DNA of 7,731 nucleotides, from the NCBI GenBank assembly GCA_947174975.1, contig CAMWLA010000058.1, positions 1-7,731 of the forward strand, given 5' to 3'. The translations under genes were made by a program, and so were the position numbers. This DNA is from an uncultured Clostridia bacterium. GTDB taxonomy: Bacteria; Bacillota; Clostridia; Christensenellales; Borkfalkiaceae. Below, piece by piece: positions 1-6,847 of the stretch. How positions within the stretch are numbered: position 1 is the first letter of the stretch; each line of letters opens with the position of its first letter. The notes below the pieces were generated by a model. That model saw only the letters and a list, made by a program, of their open reading frames with translations. It ran no database searches and was not told where the DNA came from.

Positions 1-663
1 CTAAATAATAGCTGTAACCCTTGCTTTACGGATATTGCATTATCGCTGGGTAAAGAAACTTTTTACAGCTATTTGAATAATTTTGGATTCGGAAACGTAA
101 CTGGGCTTGATTTCAACGGCGAAGCTTTGGGAATGCTTGTGCCGCAGTCGCTTGTTCGCGATTGCGATCTTGCCCGTATAGGCTTCGGTCAGACGGTGGC
201 TGTTACCGGATTGCAGCTTGCGTGTGCAACTGCGGCTGCGGTGAACGGCGGAAATTATTATTCTCCGAGATTACTGAAATCAATTATTTTATCGGATAAT
301 AAAAAAATCGTTAACGAGCCTATTTTAAAGTTTAAACCGATAAGCGAAAAAGCGTCTTCAATTCTTGCGTCAATGCTTGAAGGTGTTGTAACTGAAGGCA
401 GCGGTAAAAAAGCGTTTATCGAGGGATATAAGGTCGGTGGAAAAACGGGTACGGCGCAAAAATACGAAGACGGACACATTGCTTCCGGCAAATATATTTC
501 ATCGTTTGTAGGATTTTTCCCTGCAGACAATCCGCAATATCTCGCACTGATTATAGTTGACGAGCCGGAGGGTACGTATTACGGCAGTGCAGTTGCAGCA
601 CCGGTAGCCAAAGAAATATTTGATGATATTATCCGAATTAAGAATATACAGCCGTACGCATAG
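1..663 (+). CDS. Class B penicillin-binding protein (FtsI/SpoVD/PBP2B type), 3' part only
   Basis: This is the C-terminal 220 residues of a septal or sporulation D,D-transpeptidase, which crosslinks peptidoglycan stem peptides on the outer face of the membrane. The frame is open from the first base, so the gene starts upstream of the window. Two of the three transpeptidase motifs are visible: SxN as Ser-Cys-Asn at bases 10-18, inside an NNSCNP context, and KTG at bases 442-450 inside GGKTGTAQK. The spacing of about 144 residues is normal for the family. The catalytic SxxK serine would lie upstream. The conserved SFVGFFPADNP and AAPVAKEIF stretches follow KTG, and the protein then ends within about 10 residues, so there is no PASTA domain of the kind found in B. 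subtilis SpoVD and PBP2B. Its place just before murE fits either spoVD or ftsI/pbpB; the sequence does not decide between them. The stop codon overlaps the murE ribosome-binding site. Confidence 0.93.
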   Translation, partial: LNNSCNPCFTDIALSLGKETFYSYLNNFGFGNVTGLDFNGEALGMLVPQSLVRDCDLARIGFGQTVAVTGLQLACATAAAVNGGNYYSPRLLKSIILSDNKKIVNEPILKFKPISEKASSILASMLEGVVTEGSGKKAFIEGYKVGGKTGTAQKYEDGHIASGKYISSFVGFFPADNPQYLALIIVDEPEGTYYGSAVAAPVAKEIFDDIIRIKNIQPYA

Positions 664-671
664 GAGGCGTT

Positions 672-2108
672 ATGAAAATAAGTGAGCTGTTAGCCAATAT
701 TAAATATAAAAATTTCAGCGGTAGCTCGGATGTGGATATCACGGGTTTATGCACTGACAGTCAGAAAGTAAAGAAGGGTGATTTGTTTTTTTGCTATAAG
801 GGCAATGAATTCGATTCGCACGAATTTGCGAAAGATGCAATTAACCGCGGCGCCGTTGCGCTTATCTGTGAAAAAAAGTTGGAATACGATCTTCCACAAA
901 TAATAGTGGATGACGGACGTTCGGCTATCGCGCCTGCGGCTCGCGCGTTTTACGGCTATGCCGATAGAGAACTTAAACTTGTCGGGATTACCGGAACTAA
1001 CGGAAAAACGACTACTACGTATATGCTTGCAAGTATATTCAAAGCCGCGGGTAAAAAAGCGGGGATAATAGGAACGCTTGGTATAAGCTATGCCGATAAG
1101 TTTATTTCTCCCGAACTGACGACGCCGGATCCGATTTATCTTCATTCAGTGTTAGCGGATATGTTGAAATGCGGTATTGAATACGTATTTATGGAAGTTT
1201 CCGCGCACGCTATATATTTTAATAAAATCGACGGACTCAAATTCGAAGTCGGAATATTTACTAACTGTACGCAAGATCATCTTGATTTTTTCGGGAATAT
1301 GCACGATTATGCGGAGTGCAAAAAATCTTTTTTTAACGATAAAATATGCCGATATGCGGTAATAAACTCCGACGATAAAACCGGTGAACAGATAATACGT
1401 AGCTTTAAAAACGTAATAAGCTACGGGTTGAAAAATCCCGCGGACGTTTTTGCTGTCGATATAGAAGAAAACATAAAAGGCACGTCTTTCGTTATTAATC
1501 TTTTTGACGAGCTTTATGAAATGAATTTAAAAATTACGGCATTACATAACGTTTATAACGCTATGGGTGCTGCCGCATGCGCAAAAATTCTCGGCGTGGA
1601 TACTTCGGATATTGCTGCCGGATTGGCAAATCTTAAAAGTGTAACCGGTAGGCTTGAGTTGGTTGCAAAGTTTAACGGTGCAGATATTTTCGTTGATTTT
1701 GCTCATACTCCCGACGGACTTGAAAAATCATTGCAAGCGCTTAAAAAGCTGTGCAAGGGTAAGCTGTACTGTCTTTTCGGCTGCGGCGGGAATAGGGACA
1801 AGACTAAGCGTCCGATAATGGGCAGAATTGCTGCAGAGAATTCCGATTTCTGTATCGTAACGTCGGATAACCCTAGATATGAAGACCCTTATGAAATTAT
1901 ATCCGAAATAGAAGCGGGTATAAAACCTTTAAATAACAAATACGTTACCGTAACAGAAAGGGAAACCGCCACTGAATACGCTATCAATCTGCTTGAAAAA
2001 GGAGATATTCTGCTTGTTGCAGGTAAGGGCGGAGAATACTATCAAGAAATTATGGGAATAAAACACAGTTATAACGACGCATCAGTTATAAAACGTATTA
2101 TCGGCTGA
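672..2108 (+). CDS. murE: UDP-N-acetylmuramoyl-L-alanyl-D-glutamate--2,6-diaminopimelate ligase
   Basis: MurE is a cytoplasmic ATP-dependent ligase that adds the third residue of the stem peptide. The 478-residue length is normal. The N-terminal UDP-binding domain has TDSQKVKKGDLFF (residues 28-40). The ATP loop GTNGKT is at 108-113, with K112 as the phosphate-binding lysine. The substrate TTPDP motif is at 150-154. K217 in YAECKKSFF is the probable carbamylated lysine. DNPRYEDP starts at 399; the DNPR form is typical of enzymes that add meso-diaminopimelate rather than L-lysine, so mDAP is inferred. The late GKGGEYYQ motif replaces the more usual GKGHExYQ. The usual VSSHAL motif reads VSAHAI (176-181). 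The ATG at 672 is preceded by AGGAGG at 662-667, which overlaps the upstream PBP stop and supports translational coupling. In many Firmicutes murF follows, but here mraY begins after 4 nt. Confidence 0.97.
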   Translation: MKISELLANIKYKNFSGSSDVDITGLCTDSQKVKKGDLFFCYKGNEFDSHEFAKDAINRGAVALICEKKLEYDLPQIIVDDGRSAIAPAARAFYGYADRELKLVGITGTNGKTTTTYMLASIFKAAGKKAGIIGTLGISYADKFISPELTTPDPIYLHSVLADMLKCGIEYVFMEVSAHAIYFNKIDGLKFEVGIFTNCTQDHLDFFGNMHDYAECKKSFFNDKICRYAVINSDDKTGEQIIRSFKNVISYGLKNPADVFAVDIEENIKGTSFVINLFDELYEMNLKITALHNVYNAMGAAACAKILGVDTSDIAAGLANLKSVTGRLELVAKFNGADIFVDFAHTPDGLEKSLQALKKLCKGKLYCLFGCGGNRDKTKRPIMGRIAAENSDFCIVTSDNPRYEDPYEIISEIEAGIKPLNNKYVTVTERETATEYAINLLEKGDILLVAGKGGEYYQEIMGIKHSYNDASVIKRIIG

Positions 2109-2112
2109 AATA

Positions 2113-3057
2113 ATGAAAATTTTTGTTGTGGGAATAATCGCCGCTTTCGGCGTTTCGTTATTGTTTTTATTAATACTATTGCCTCTTTTAAGGCGGTTAA
2201 AGGCGGGACAGTATATTCTCGGATACGTCAAAGAGCATAAGGATAAGGGGGGTACGCCTACTATGGGCGGACTCGCCTTTATTGCTGCAATTATTGGAGT
2301 GGGGCTCTGCGTCGCGGGAATAAACGACAGCAAAGCAAACCTTACTTTTGCTATAACTGCGGGGTTTACCGTGGTCGGATTTTTAGATGATTTTCTTAAA
2401 ATTTACCGCAAGGATAACGGCGGACTCAAGCCTTATCAGAAAATAATATTTCAACTTGCAATCTCGTTGATAGCCGCGGTATATTGCTATATAAACGGCA
2501 TAACTTATCTTAATATTCCCTTTGGAGGGGGCGCTAAGTTTAATATCGGCTGGGGAATTATTCCGTTTGTAATATTCGTTTTCCTCGCGTGCGTTAACTG
2601 TGTCAATTTAACGGACGGGCTTGACGGCCTTGCTGGCGGGACAAGCCTTGCTTATTTATTCGTATTCGGTGTAATGCTTGCAGTTCAAAAAGCTGATCAG
2701 GCAGTATTATGTTTTGTTGCAGTGGGTGCAATAGCTGCATTTTTACTTTTTAACGTTAATAAAGCGGCAATATTTATGGGGGATACGGGTTCGCTTGCGC
2801 TTGGCGGATTTATTTCGTGCATTTCCGTATTTACCGGAAATATGCTTTATATACCGATACTCGGAATAATGTTTGTCCTTTCAGGAATATCTGTCATACT
2901 TCAAGTAATATACTATAAACGGACAAGGCGTAGGATATTTTTAATGGCCCCCTTACATCATCATTTTCAGATGAAAGGGTATACGGAATGTAAAATAGCT
3001 TACACCTATGTCGCGATTACGGCATTTATCGGAATGATATGCTTATTGTTTGTGTGA
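2113..3057 (+). CDS. mraY: Phospho-N-acetylmuramoyl-pentapeptide transferase
   Basis: MraY is an integral membrane enzyme that transfers phospho-MurNAc-pentapeptide from UDP to undecaprenyl phosphate, forming lipid I. The 314-residue protein is slightly short for the family but contains all its signatures: GGTPTMGG at 46-53, the DD pair D92/D93 in FLDDFLK, NCVNLTDGLDGLAGG at 162-176, FMGDTGS at 221-227 with D224, and APLHHHFQ at 279-286 with the histidine triad at 282-284. Hydrophobic segments run through the whole length, consistent with the roughly ten-helix fold of the family. The ATG lies 4 nt after the murE stop and has no recognisable Shine-Dalgarno sequence (upstream bases are gctgaaata), so initiation probably depends on translational coupling to murE. 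murF usually stands between murE and mraY but is absent here. Confidence 0.97.
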   Translation: MKIFVVGIIAAFGVSLLFLLILLPLLRRLKAGQYILGYVKEHKDKGGTPTMGGLAFIAAIIGVGLCVAGINDSKANLTFAITAGFTVVGFLDDFLKIYRKDNGGLKPYQKIIFQLAISLIAAVYCYINGITYLNIPFGGGAKFNIGWGIIPFVIFVFLACVNCVNLTDGLDGLAGGTSLAYLFVFGVMLAVQKADQAVLCFVAVGAIAAFLLFNVNKAAIFMGDTGSLALGGFISCISVFTGNMLYIPILGIMFVLSGISVILQVIYYKRTRRRIFLMAPLHHHFQMKGYTECKIAYTYVAITAFIGMICLLFV

Positions 3058-3063
3058 GGGATT

Positions 3064-4422
3064 ATGTATTTTAAAAATCAAAAATTTATGGTTGCAGGAA
3101 TGTCAAAATCGGGTGAAAGCAGTGCTCGGTTTTTGCTGAAACACGGAGCGGAAGTTTACGTGTATGACGACGTTGTAAGCGATGGAATAAGCGCGCTTAT
3201 GACTGAACTTGAAGATTTGGGTGCGCATATCGTAGAGGCTGACGGCTACATAGACGCTACGCTGTTGTGCGATATATTGGTTTTAAGCCCCGGGATTCCT
3301 ATTGATAATCCCTTGCCGATTGCATTCAAAAAGCAAGGCAAAGCAATTATAGGCGAAGCGGAGCTCGGAGCGATGTATTTGCGGGCAAACACCGTAGCCG
3401 TTACCGGTACAAACGGAAAAACGACGACCGTTTCGATGCTGAACTCGATACTGCAAAATGCGGGGCTTAACAGTGTTGCGTGCGGTAATATAGGGACTCC
3501 TATAGTCGGCGAGGTTGAAAATCTCGGTTTTGACGATTATGCGGTAGTCGAAATTTCTTCCTTCCAGCTTGAAACGCTGTCAAGTCTTCGCCCACATATA
3601 GCAATTATAACTAATATAACGGAAGATCACCTTAACCGCCATTATAATATGGAGAATTACATATTTTTAAAGGGCAAAATTCTCAGAAACTTGCGTGAAA
3701 GCGAGTATGCGGTTTTGAATTATGACGATGCGGAAGTAAGGAATTTTGCACAGCATACCAAGGCAAAGGTTGTCTATTTTTCACTGACTACTCAATTCGA
3801 CGGCGCATATTATGAAAACGGTGCAATTTATTTTAACGGTGAAAAGTATCTTGACGTAAAGGATATGACCGTAAAGGGTGAACATAACGTCTATAACGCG
3901 CTTGCGTGTGTTGCGGCAGCGCATTTGCTGGGAATCGATAAGGCGAAAGTTGCCGAAGCGTTATGCTCGTTCAAGGGCATAAGACACCGTATTGAAGAGA
4001 TTGGTAAGATAAACGGTGTAACTTACATAGACGATAGCAAGGGAACGAATGTTGACGCTACGCTTAAAGCGGTTAAGACGATGCAAAACCCTACGGTTAT
4101 ACTTTTGGGTGGTAAAGACAAGGGAGAAGACTACGTTCCGCTTTTTACCGAATTGAAAAACAGCAACGTAATTCACGCTATATTGTACGGGGAAAACAGA
4201 TTTAAGCTTTTGAATGCCGCAGTTAAAACCGGTTATATCACATTTTCGCTCTGTTCAGAGTTTTATACGGCGGTTCGTTTATCCGGATTCATTGCAAAGG
4301 CAGGACAAAACGTGCTTTTAAGTCCCGCAAGTTCGAGTTTTGACAGCTTTTCCAATTATGAAGAGCGCGGTGACGTGTTCAGAGATATAGTGGAAGGTAT
4401 GGATGAAGACTTTGAAGAATAA
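3064..4422 (+). CDS. murD: UDP-N-acetylmuramoylalanine--D-glutamate ligase
   Basis: MurD is the cytoplasmic Mur ligase that adds D-glutamate to UDP-MurNAc-L-Ala. The 452-residue length is typical. An N-terminal Rossmann-like domain begins with MVAGMSKSGESSARFL (9-24), and SPGIP follows at 75-79. The ATP loop GTNGKTT is at 115-121 with K119. GNIGTP is at 141-146 and EISSFQLE at 163-170. K203 in YIFLKGKI is the probable carbamylated lysine. KGEHNVYNALA (271-281), HRIE (308-311), DSKGTN (324-329) and SPASSSFDSF (420-429), followed by NYEERGD, are the C-terminal signatures that separate MurD from MurC, MurE and MurF. The start is supported by GAGGG at 3056-3060, which overlaps the mraY stop codon. 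Its last 20 bases overlap the start of ftsW, so the two genes are likely translationally coupled. Confidence 0.97.
   Translation: MYFKNQKFMVAGMSKSGESSARFLLKHGAEVYVYDDVVSDGISALMTELEDLGAHIVEADGYIDATLLCDILVLSPGIPIDNPLPIAFKKQGKAIIGEAELGAMYLRANTVAVTGTNGKTTTVSMLNSILQNAGLNSVACGNIGTPIVGEVENLGFDDYAVVEISSFQLETLSSLRPHIAIITNITEDHLNRHYNMENYIFLKGKILRNLRESEYAVLNYDDAEVRNFAQHTKAKVVYFSLTTQFDGAYYENGAIYFNGEKYLDVKDMTVKGEHNVYNALACVAAAHLLGIDKAKVAEALCSFKGIRHRIEEIGKINGVTYIDDSKGTNVDATLKAVKTMQNPTVILLGGKDKGEDYVPLFTELKNSNVIHAILYGENRFKLLNAAVKTGYITFSLCSEFYTAVRLSGFIAKAGQNVLLSPASSSFDSFSNYEERGDVFRDIVEGMDEDFEE
4392..4397 (+). promoter_or_regulatory. Ribosome-binding site of ftsW inside murD
   Basis: GGAAGG lies 5 nt before the ATG at 4403, within the last codons of murD. 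It supports the start that overlaps murD by 20 nt over any later start in ftsW. Confidence 0.6.
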
Positions 4423-5503
4423 GAAAAAAGCGGGAGATATCCCGCTTTTAATTTGCGTTTTTTTAATGGCCTGCTTCGGGTGTCTTATGATTTATTCGGC
4501 AAGCAACTATACCGCCGAGGTTCAGTACGGCGACTCGCTTTACTTTGTTAAAAAGCAGATAATAGGCGTAGTTTTGGGTACTGCGGCGATGGTGGGTATG
4601 TGCTTTTTGCCATATAAAAAACTCGTTAAGTTCAAGTATCCCGCAATAATAATCGCTGCAATTTTATTGATACTCGTTTTTGTTCCCGGAATAGGTATTA
4701 CCAATTACGGCGCCACGAGATGGATAGGCTTCGGCGGTGTTACTATACAGCCGTCTGAAATTGCAAAATATGCATTTGCGCTGTTCGCCGCGGCATATTT
4801 TTCAAAAAATTCCGAAAAAGTCAAGACGGTGAAGGGAGTTTTACCCGTTCTCGGCGTCGGCATAATTTTCTGTGTGCTTATCATAATTGAGCCGAATATG
4901 TCGATAACGATGTGCGTTGGCTTGCTGATGCTTTCGCTCGTTTTTCTCAGTGGCACCAATCTGAAACAGTTGATAGTTGTTTTAATTCCATTTGTAGTTG
5001 CAATACCCGTTTTAATAATACTTGAGCCTTACCGTCTTAAACGTCTCAGCGCATTTTTGGATCCGTGGGCGTCGCCCAAGGGCGAAGGATATCAGCTTAT
5101 ACAGTCGCTTTACGCCCTCGGTAACGGCGGCTTATTCGGTACGGGACTGTTTAATTCAACGCAGAAATATAGGTTCCTTCCGTTTGCCGAAAGTGACTTC
5201 ATACTTTCCATAATGGGTGAAGAGTTAGGATTTATTGGACTTTTGGTTTTCTTTCTTTGCTGCGGTTTTATAGTTTATAGGGGATTTAAAATAGCGGGTA
5301 AAAGTAAAGATAGGTTTGGTTATCTTTTGGCTTCGGGTTTTACACTCGTATACGGTATTCAAGTTGTAATAAATGCACTGGTCGTAAGCGGTGCAATTCC
5401 GCCTACGGGGCTTCCGTTGCCGTTGATTAGCAGCGGTAATACGTCGCTTATTATTACGATGGCGTCCGTTGGCGTACTGTATAACGTGTCGCGGCAAGAT
5501 TAA
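4403..5503 (+). CDS. ftsW: SEDS-family peptidoglycan glycosyltransferase (FtsW/SpoVE)
   Basis: FtsW/SpoVE is a polytopic membrane protein that polymerises lipid II into glycan strands at the septum together with a class B PBP, such as the one encoded at the left edge. The 366-residue length fits the family. Visible signatures are MIYSAS (29-34), ATRWIGFGGVTIQPSEIAK (104-122), EPNMS (163-167, usually EPDLG/QPDLG), YQLIQSLYALGNGGLFGTG (230-248) and FLPFAESDFILS (258-269). D265 in the last motif aligns with the catalytic aspartate of the TDFI motif in RodA and FtsW. The C-terminal PROSITE-type SEDS signature reads LPLISSGNTS (339-348), with Asn where the second Gly is expected. The ATG at 4403 has GGAAGG at 4392-4397. 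The gene begins inside murD, and a terminator-like hairpin covers codons 8-16. The division role is inferred from context; a sporulation paralogue (spoVE) cannot be excluded. Confidence 0.93.
   Translation: MKTLKNKKKAGDIPLLICVFLMACFGCLMIYSASNYTAEVQYGDSLYFVKKQIIGVVLGTAAMVGMCFLPYKKLVKFKYPAIIIAAILLILVFVPGIGITNYGATRWIGFGGVTIQPSEIAKYAFALFAAAYFSKNSEKVKTVKGVLPVLGVGIIFCVLIIIEPNMSITMCVGLLMLSLVFLSGTNLKQLIVVLIPFVVAIPVLIILEPYRLKRLSAFLDPWASPKGEGYQLIQSLYALGNGGLFGTGLFNSTQKYRFLPFAESDFILSIMGEELGFIGLLVFFLCCGFIVYRGFKIAGKSKDRFGYLLASGFTLVYGIQVVINALVVSGAIPPTGLPLPLISSGNTSLIITMASVGVLYNVSRQD
4426..4449 (+). promoter_or_regulatory. Terminator-like hairpin in the first codons of ftsW
   Basis: AAAAGCGGGA (4426-4435) and TCCCGCTTTT (4440-4449) form a perfect 10-bp stem closing a GATA tetraloop. 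The stem has a GC-rich core, an A-run before it and a T-run after it. The T-run is largely inside the stem, and the downstream bases AATTTGCG are only moderately T-rich, so full termination is unlikely. Partial attenuation, pausing or slowed initiation of ftsW is possible. The stem starts 23 nt downstream of the first base of the ftsW start codon. The structure is seen in the sequence; the regulatory role is inference. Confidence 0.4.
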
Positions 5504-5517
5504 CAATAAAAGCTTAA

Positions 5518-5593
5518 TTTTCCATATAATGAAGTATATTTACTTGGGGCGATTTAGCATTTTTGCGGCGCCCGACGGAGCTTATATGGAAAA
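5518..5593 (+). promoter_or_regulatory. Candidate structured leader that sequesters the murA start codon
   Basis: The only sizeable gap inside the operon (82 nt, ftsW to murA) holds a perfect 12-bp inverted repeat: TTTTCCATATAA at 5518-5529 and TTATATGGAAAA at 5582-5593. The right arm contains the murA ATG at 5586-5588. Two smaller hairpins nest inside: AAGTA/TACTT (5532-5536 with 5541-5545, TATT loop) and GGGCG/CGCCC (5547-5551 with 5569-5573), the second with an inner GCA/TGC pairing (5557-5559 with 5564-5566). The ribosome-binding site GGAG (5577-5580) would remain unpaired beside the closing stem. The predicted shape is a three-way junction with the start codon in the closing helix. The pairings are visible in the sequence; control of murA translation is inferred. 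I do not recognise a known riboswitch family. Confidence 0.4.
5577..5580 (+). promoter_or_regulatory. Ribosome-binding site that decides the murA start
   Basis: GGAG stands 5 nt before the ATG at 5586. The other in-frame ATG, at 5529, has no purine-rich site before it and would add 19 residues with no counterpart in MurA proteins I know, so 5586 is preferred. Confidence 0.55.
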
Positions 5594-6842
5594 ATACATA
5601 ATTAATGGAGGAAACAAGCTATACGGAAGCGTGAAAATACAATCTGCTAAAAATTCAGTGCTTCCTATACTTGCAGCTACTGTACTCGCCGACGAAAAAG
5701 TTGAAATTTTGAACGTACCGCAAATATCTGACGTTAAGAATATGGTGAAAATTCTTGCGTGTCTGGGTTGTAGAACGGTATATGACGGTGACAGTATTGT
5801 AATTGACAGTTCGTCTGCCGATTGCTATGAAATACCAAGCGCACTCGCACGCGAGCTGCGCTCTTCGGTCTTTTTGCTCGGAGCAGTAATTTCGCGGTTT
5901 CATTCCGCAAAAATTGCATATCCCGGCGGTTGCGATATCGGTTTAAGACCCGTTGATTTGCACTTGACGGGACTTAAGCGGCTTGGCGTTCAGATATCCG
6001 AAAAAAACGGGTACATTATTTGTAAATGCGATAAACTTCGCGGAAATGAAATAATGCTTGACTGTCCAAGCGTAGGGGCAACGGAAAATATTATGCTTGC
6101 TGCGGTTAAGGCAGAGGGAACCACTATAATTAAGAATGCCGCCCGTGAACCGGAAATCGAAGATTTGCAGAATTTTTTGAATAAAATCGGTGCAAAAATT
6201 ACGGGTGCGGGTAGCGGAACTATAAGAATTGACGGTGTAAAGAAGCTGTACGGCTGCGAATATTTGCCTATTCCCGACAGAATAGAGGCGGGCACGTTTT
6301 TAATAGGAGCGGCTATGTGCGGCGGTGAAGTCGTCGCTGACGGTATTTATCCCGAAAATATCAGTTCACTTATACATAAACTTACTGAAAACGGTTGCAA
6401 AATCAATATAAATAATGATAAAATAGTATTGGAAAATCATAAAATACTCACTTCCGTCAAATCGGTTGAAACCCGTCCTTATCCGGGGTTCCCCACGGAC
6501 TTGCAAGCACAGTATACAGCACTTTGCTGCATTTGCAACGGACATTCCATTATAACGGAAAATCTGTTTGAAACCCGTTTCAAATACGTGCCCGAACTTA
6601 GAAAAATGGGCGCGGACGTAACGGTTATTGACAGAAATGCTTTCGTCCGCGGCGTTGAAAAGTTTAAAGGAGCGACAGTGGTTGCCTACGACTTGCGCGG
6701 AGGAGCGGCGTTGGTTTTAGCCGCCCTTGCGGGAGAAGGAAACAGTGAGGTGATTGATATTTCTCATATCGATAGGGGGTACGGCTCGTTCGAGTATAAA
6801 CTCAGAAAGCTCGGAGCGGATATTGTAAGAGTTACCGTTTAG
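5586..6842 (+). CDS. murA: UDP-N-acetylglucosamine 1-carboxyvinyltransferase
   Basis: MurA is the cytoplasmic enzyme that transfers enolpyruvate from PEP to UDP-GlcNAc, the first committed step of peptidoglycan synthesis. From the ATG at 5586 the product has 418 residues, the usual size, and starts MEKYIINGGNKLYG much as B. subtilis MurAA does. Catalytic features align closely with E. coli numbering: K22-N23 in SAKNS, C116 in PGGCDIG (the active-site cysteine, alkylated by fosfomycin in the family), R121-P-V-D-L-H, D305 in GFPTDLQAQ, R371 in LRGGAAL and R397 in HIDRGYG. The reading frame is open back to 5469 inside ftsW, so a longer product starting at ATG 5529 is formally possible but lacks a ribosome-binding site and homology. 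The gene sits directly after ftsW, where murG is often found. Many Firmicutes have two MurA copies; this is the dcw-linked one. Confidence 0.96.
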   Translation: MEKYIINGGNKLYGSVKIQSAKNSVLPILAATVLADEKVEILNVPQISDVKNMVKILACLGCRTVYDGDSIVIDSSSADCYEIPSALARELRSSVFLLGAVISRFHSAKIAYPGGCDIGLRPVDLHLTGLKRLGVQISEKNGYIICKCDKLRGNEIMLDCPSVGATENIMLAAVKAEGTTIIKNAAREPEIEDLQNFLNKIGAKITGAGSGTIRIDGVKKLYGCEYLPIPDRIEAGTFLIGAAMCGGEVVADGIYPENISSLIHKLTENGCKININNDKIVLENHKILTSVKSVETRPYPGFPTDLQAQYTALCCICNGHSIITENLFETRFKYVPELRKMGADVTVIDRNAFVRGVEKFKGATVVAYDLRGGAALVLAALAGEGNSEVIDISHIDRGYGSFEYKLRKLGADIVRVTV

Positions 6843-6847
6843 AATTT

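Noticed and set aside
73..75. TTG at 73 as the start of the first gene
   Set aside because: The frame is open to base 1 and the residues before 73 contain the PBP SxN motif and conserved flanks, so the gene is truncated by the window and does not start here.
747..1145. Open frame of 132 codons on the minus strand opposite murE
   Set aside because: It lies entirely within a well-supported murE, is rich in Arg and Ile runs without domain signatures, and has no independent ribosome-binding or promoter support.
2950..2979. CCCTT/AAGGG pairing around the MraY histidine triad
   Set aside because: Only 5 bp with a long loop, inside strongly conserved coding sequence; explained by the codons.
5225..5506. 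Minus-strand open frame of 93 codons opposite the end of ftsW
   Set aside because: Low-complexity Arg/Asn/Lys-rich translation opposite a conserved SEDS gene; an antisense shadow.
5500..5530. Possible promoter before murA (TTAACA, 19-nt spacer, TATAAT)
   Set aside because: The spacer is too long for a good sigma-A promoter, and TATAAT here is part of the inverted repeat. It remains a weak possibility only.
5469..5585. N-terminal extension of murA back into ftsW, or a start at ATG 5529
   Set aside because: The frame is open, but these residues have no MurA counterpart and there is no ribosome-binding site before 5529. The ATG at 5586 matches known MurA N-termini.
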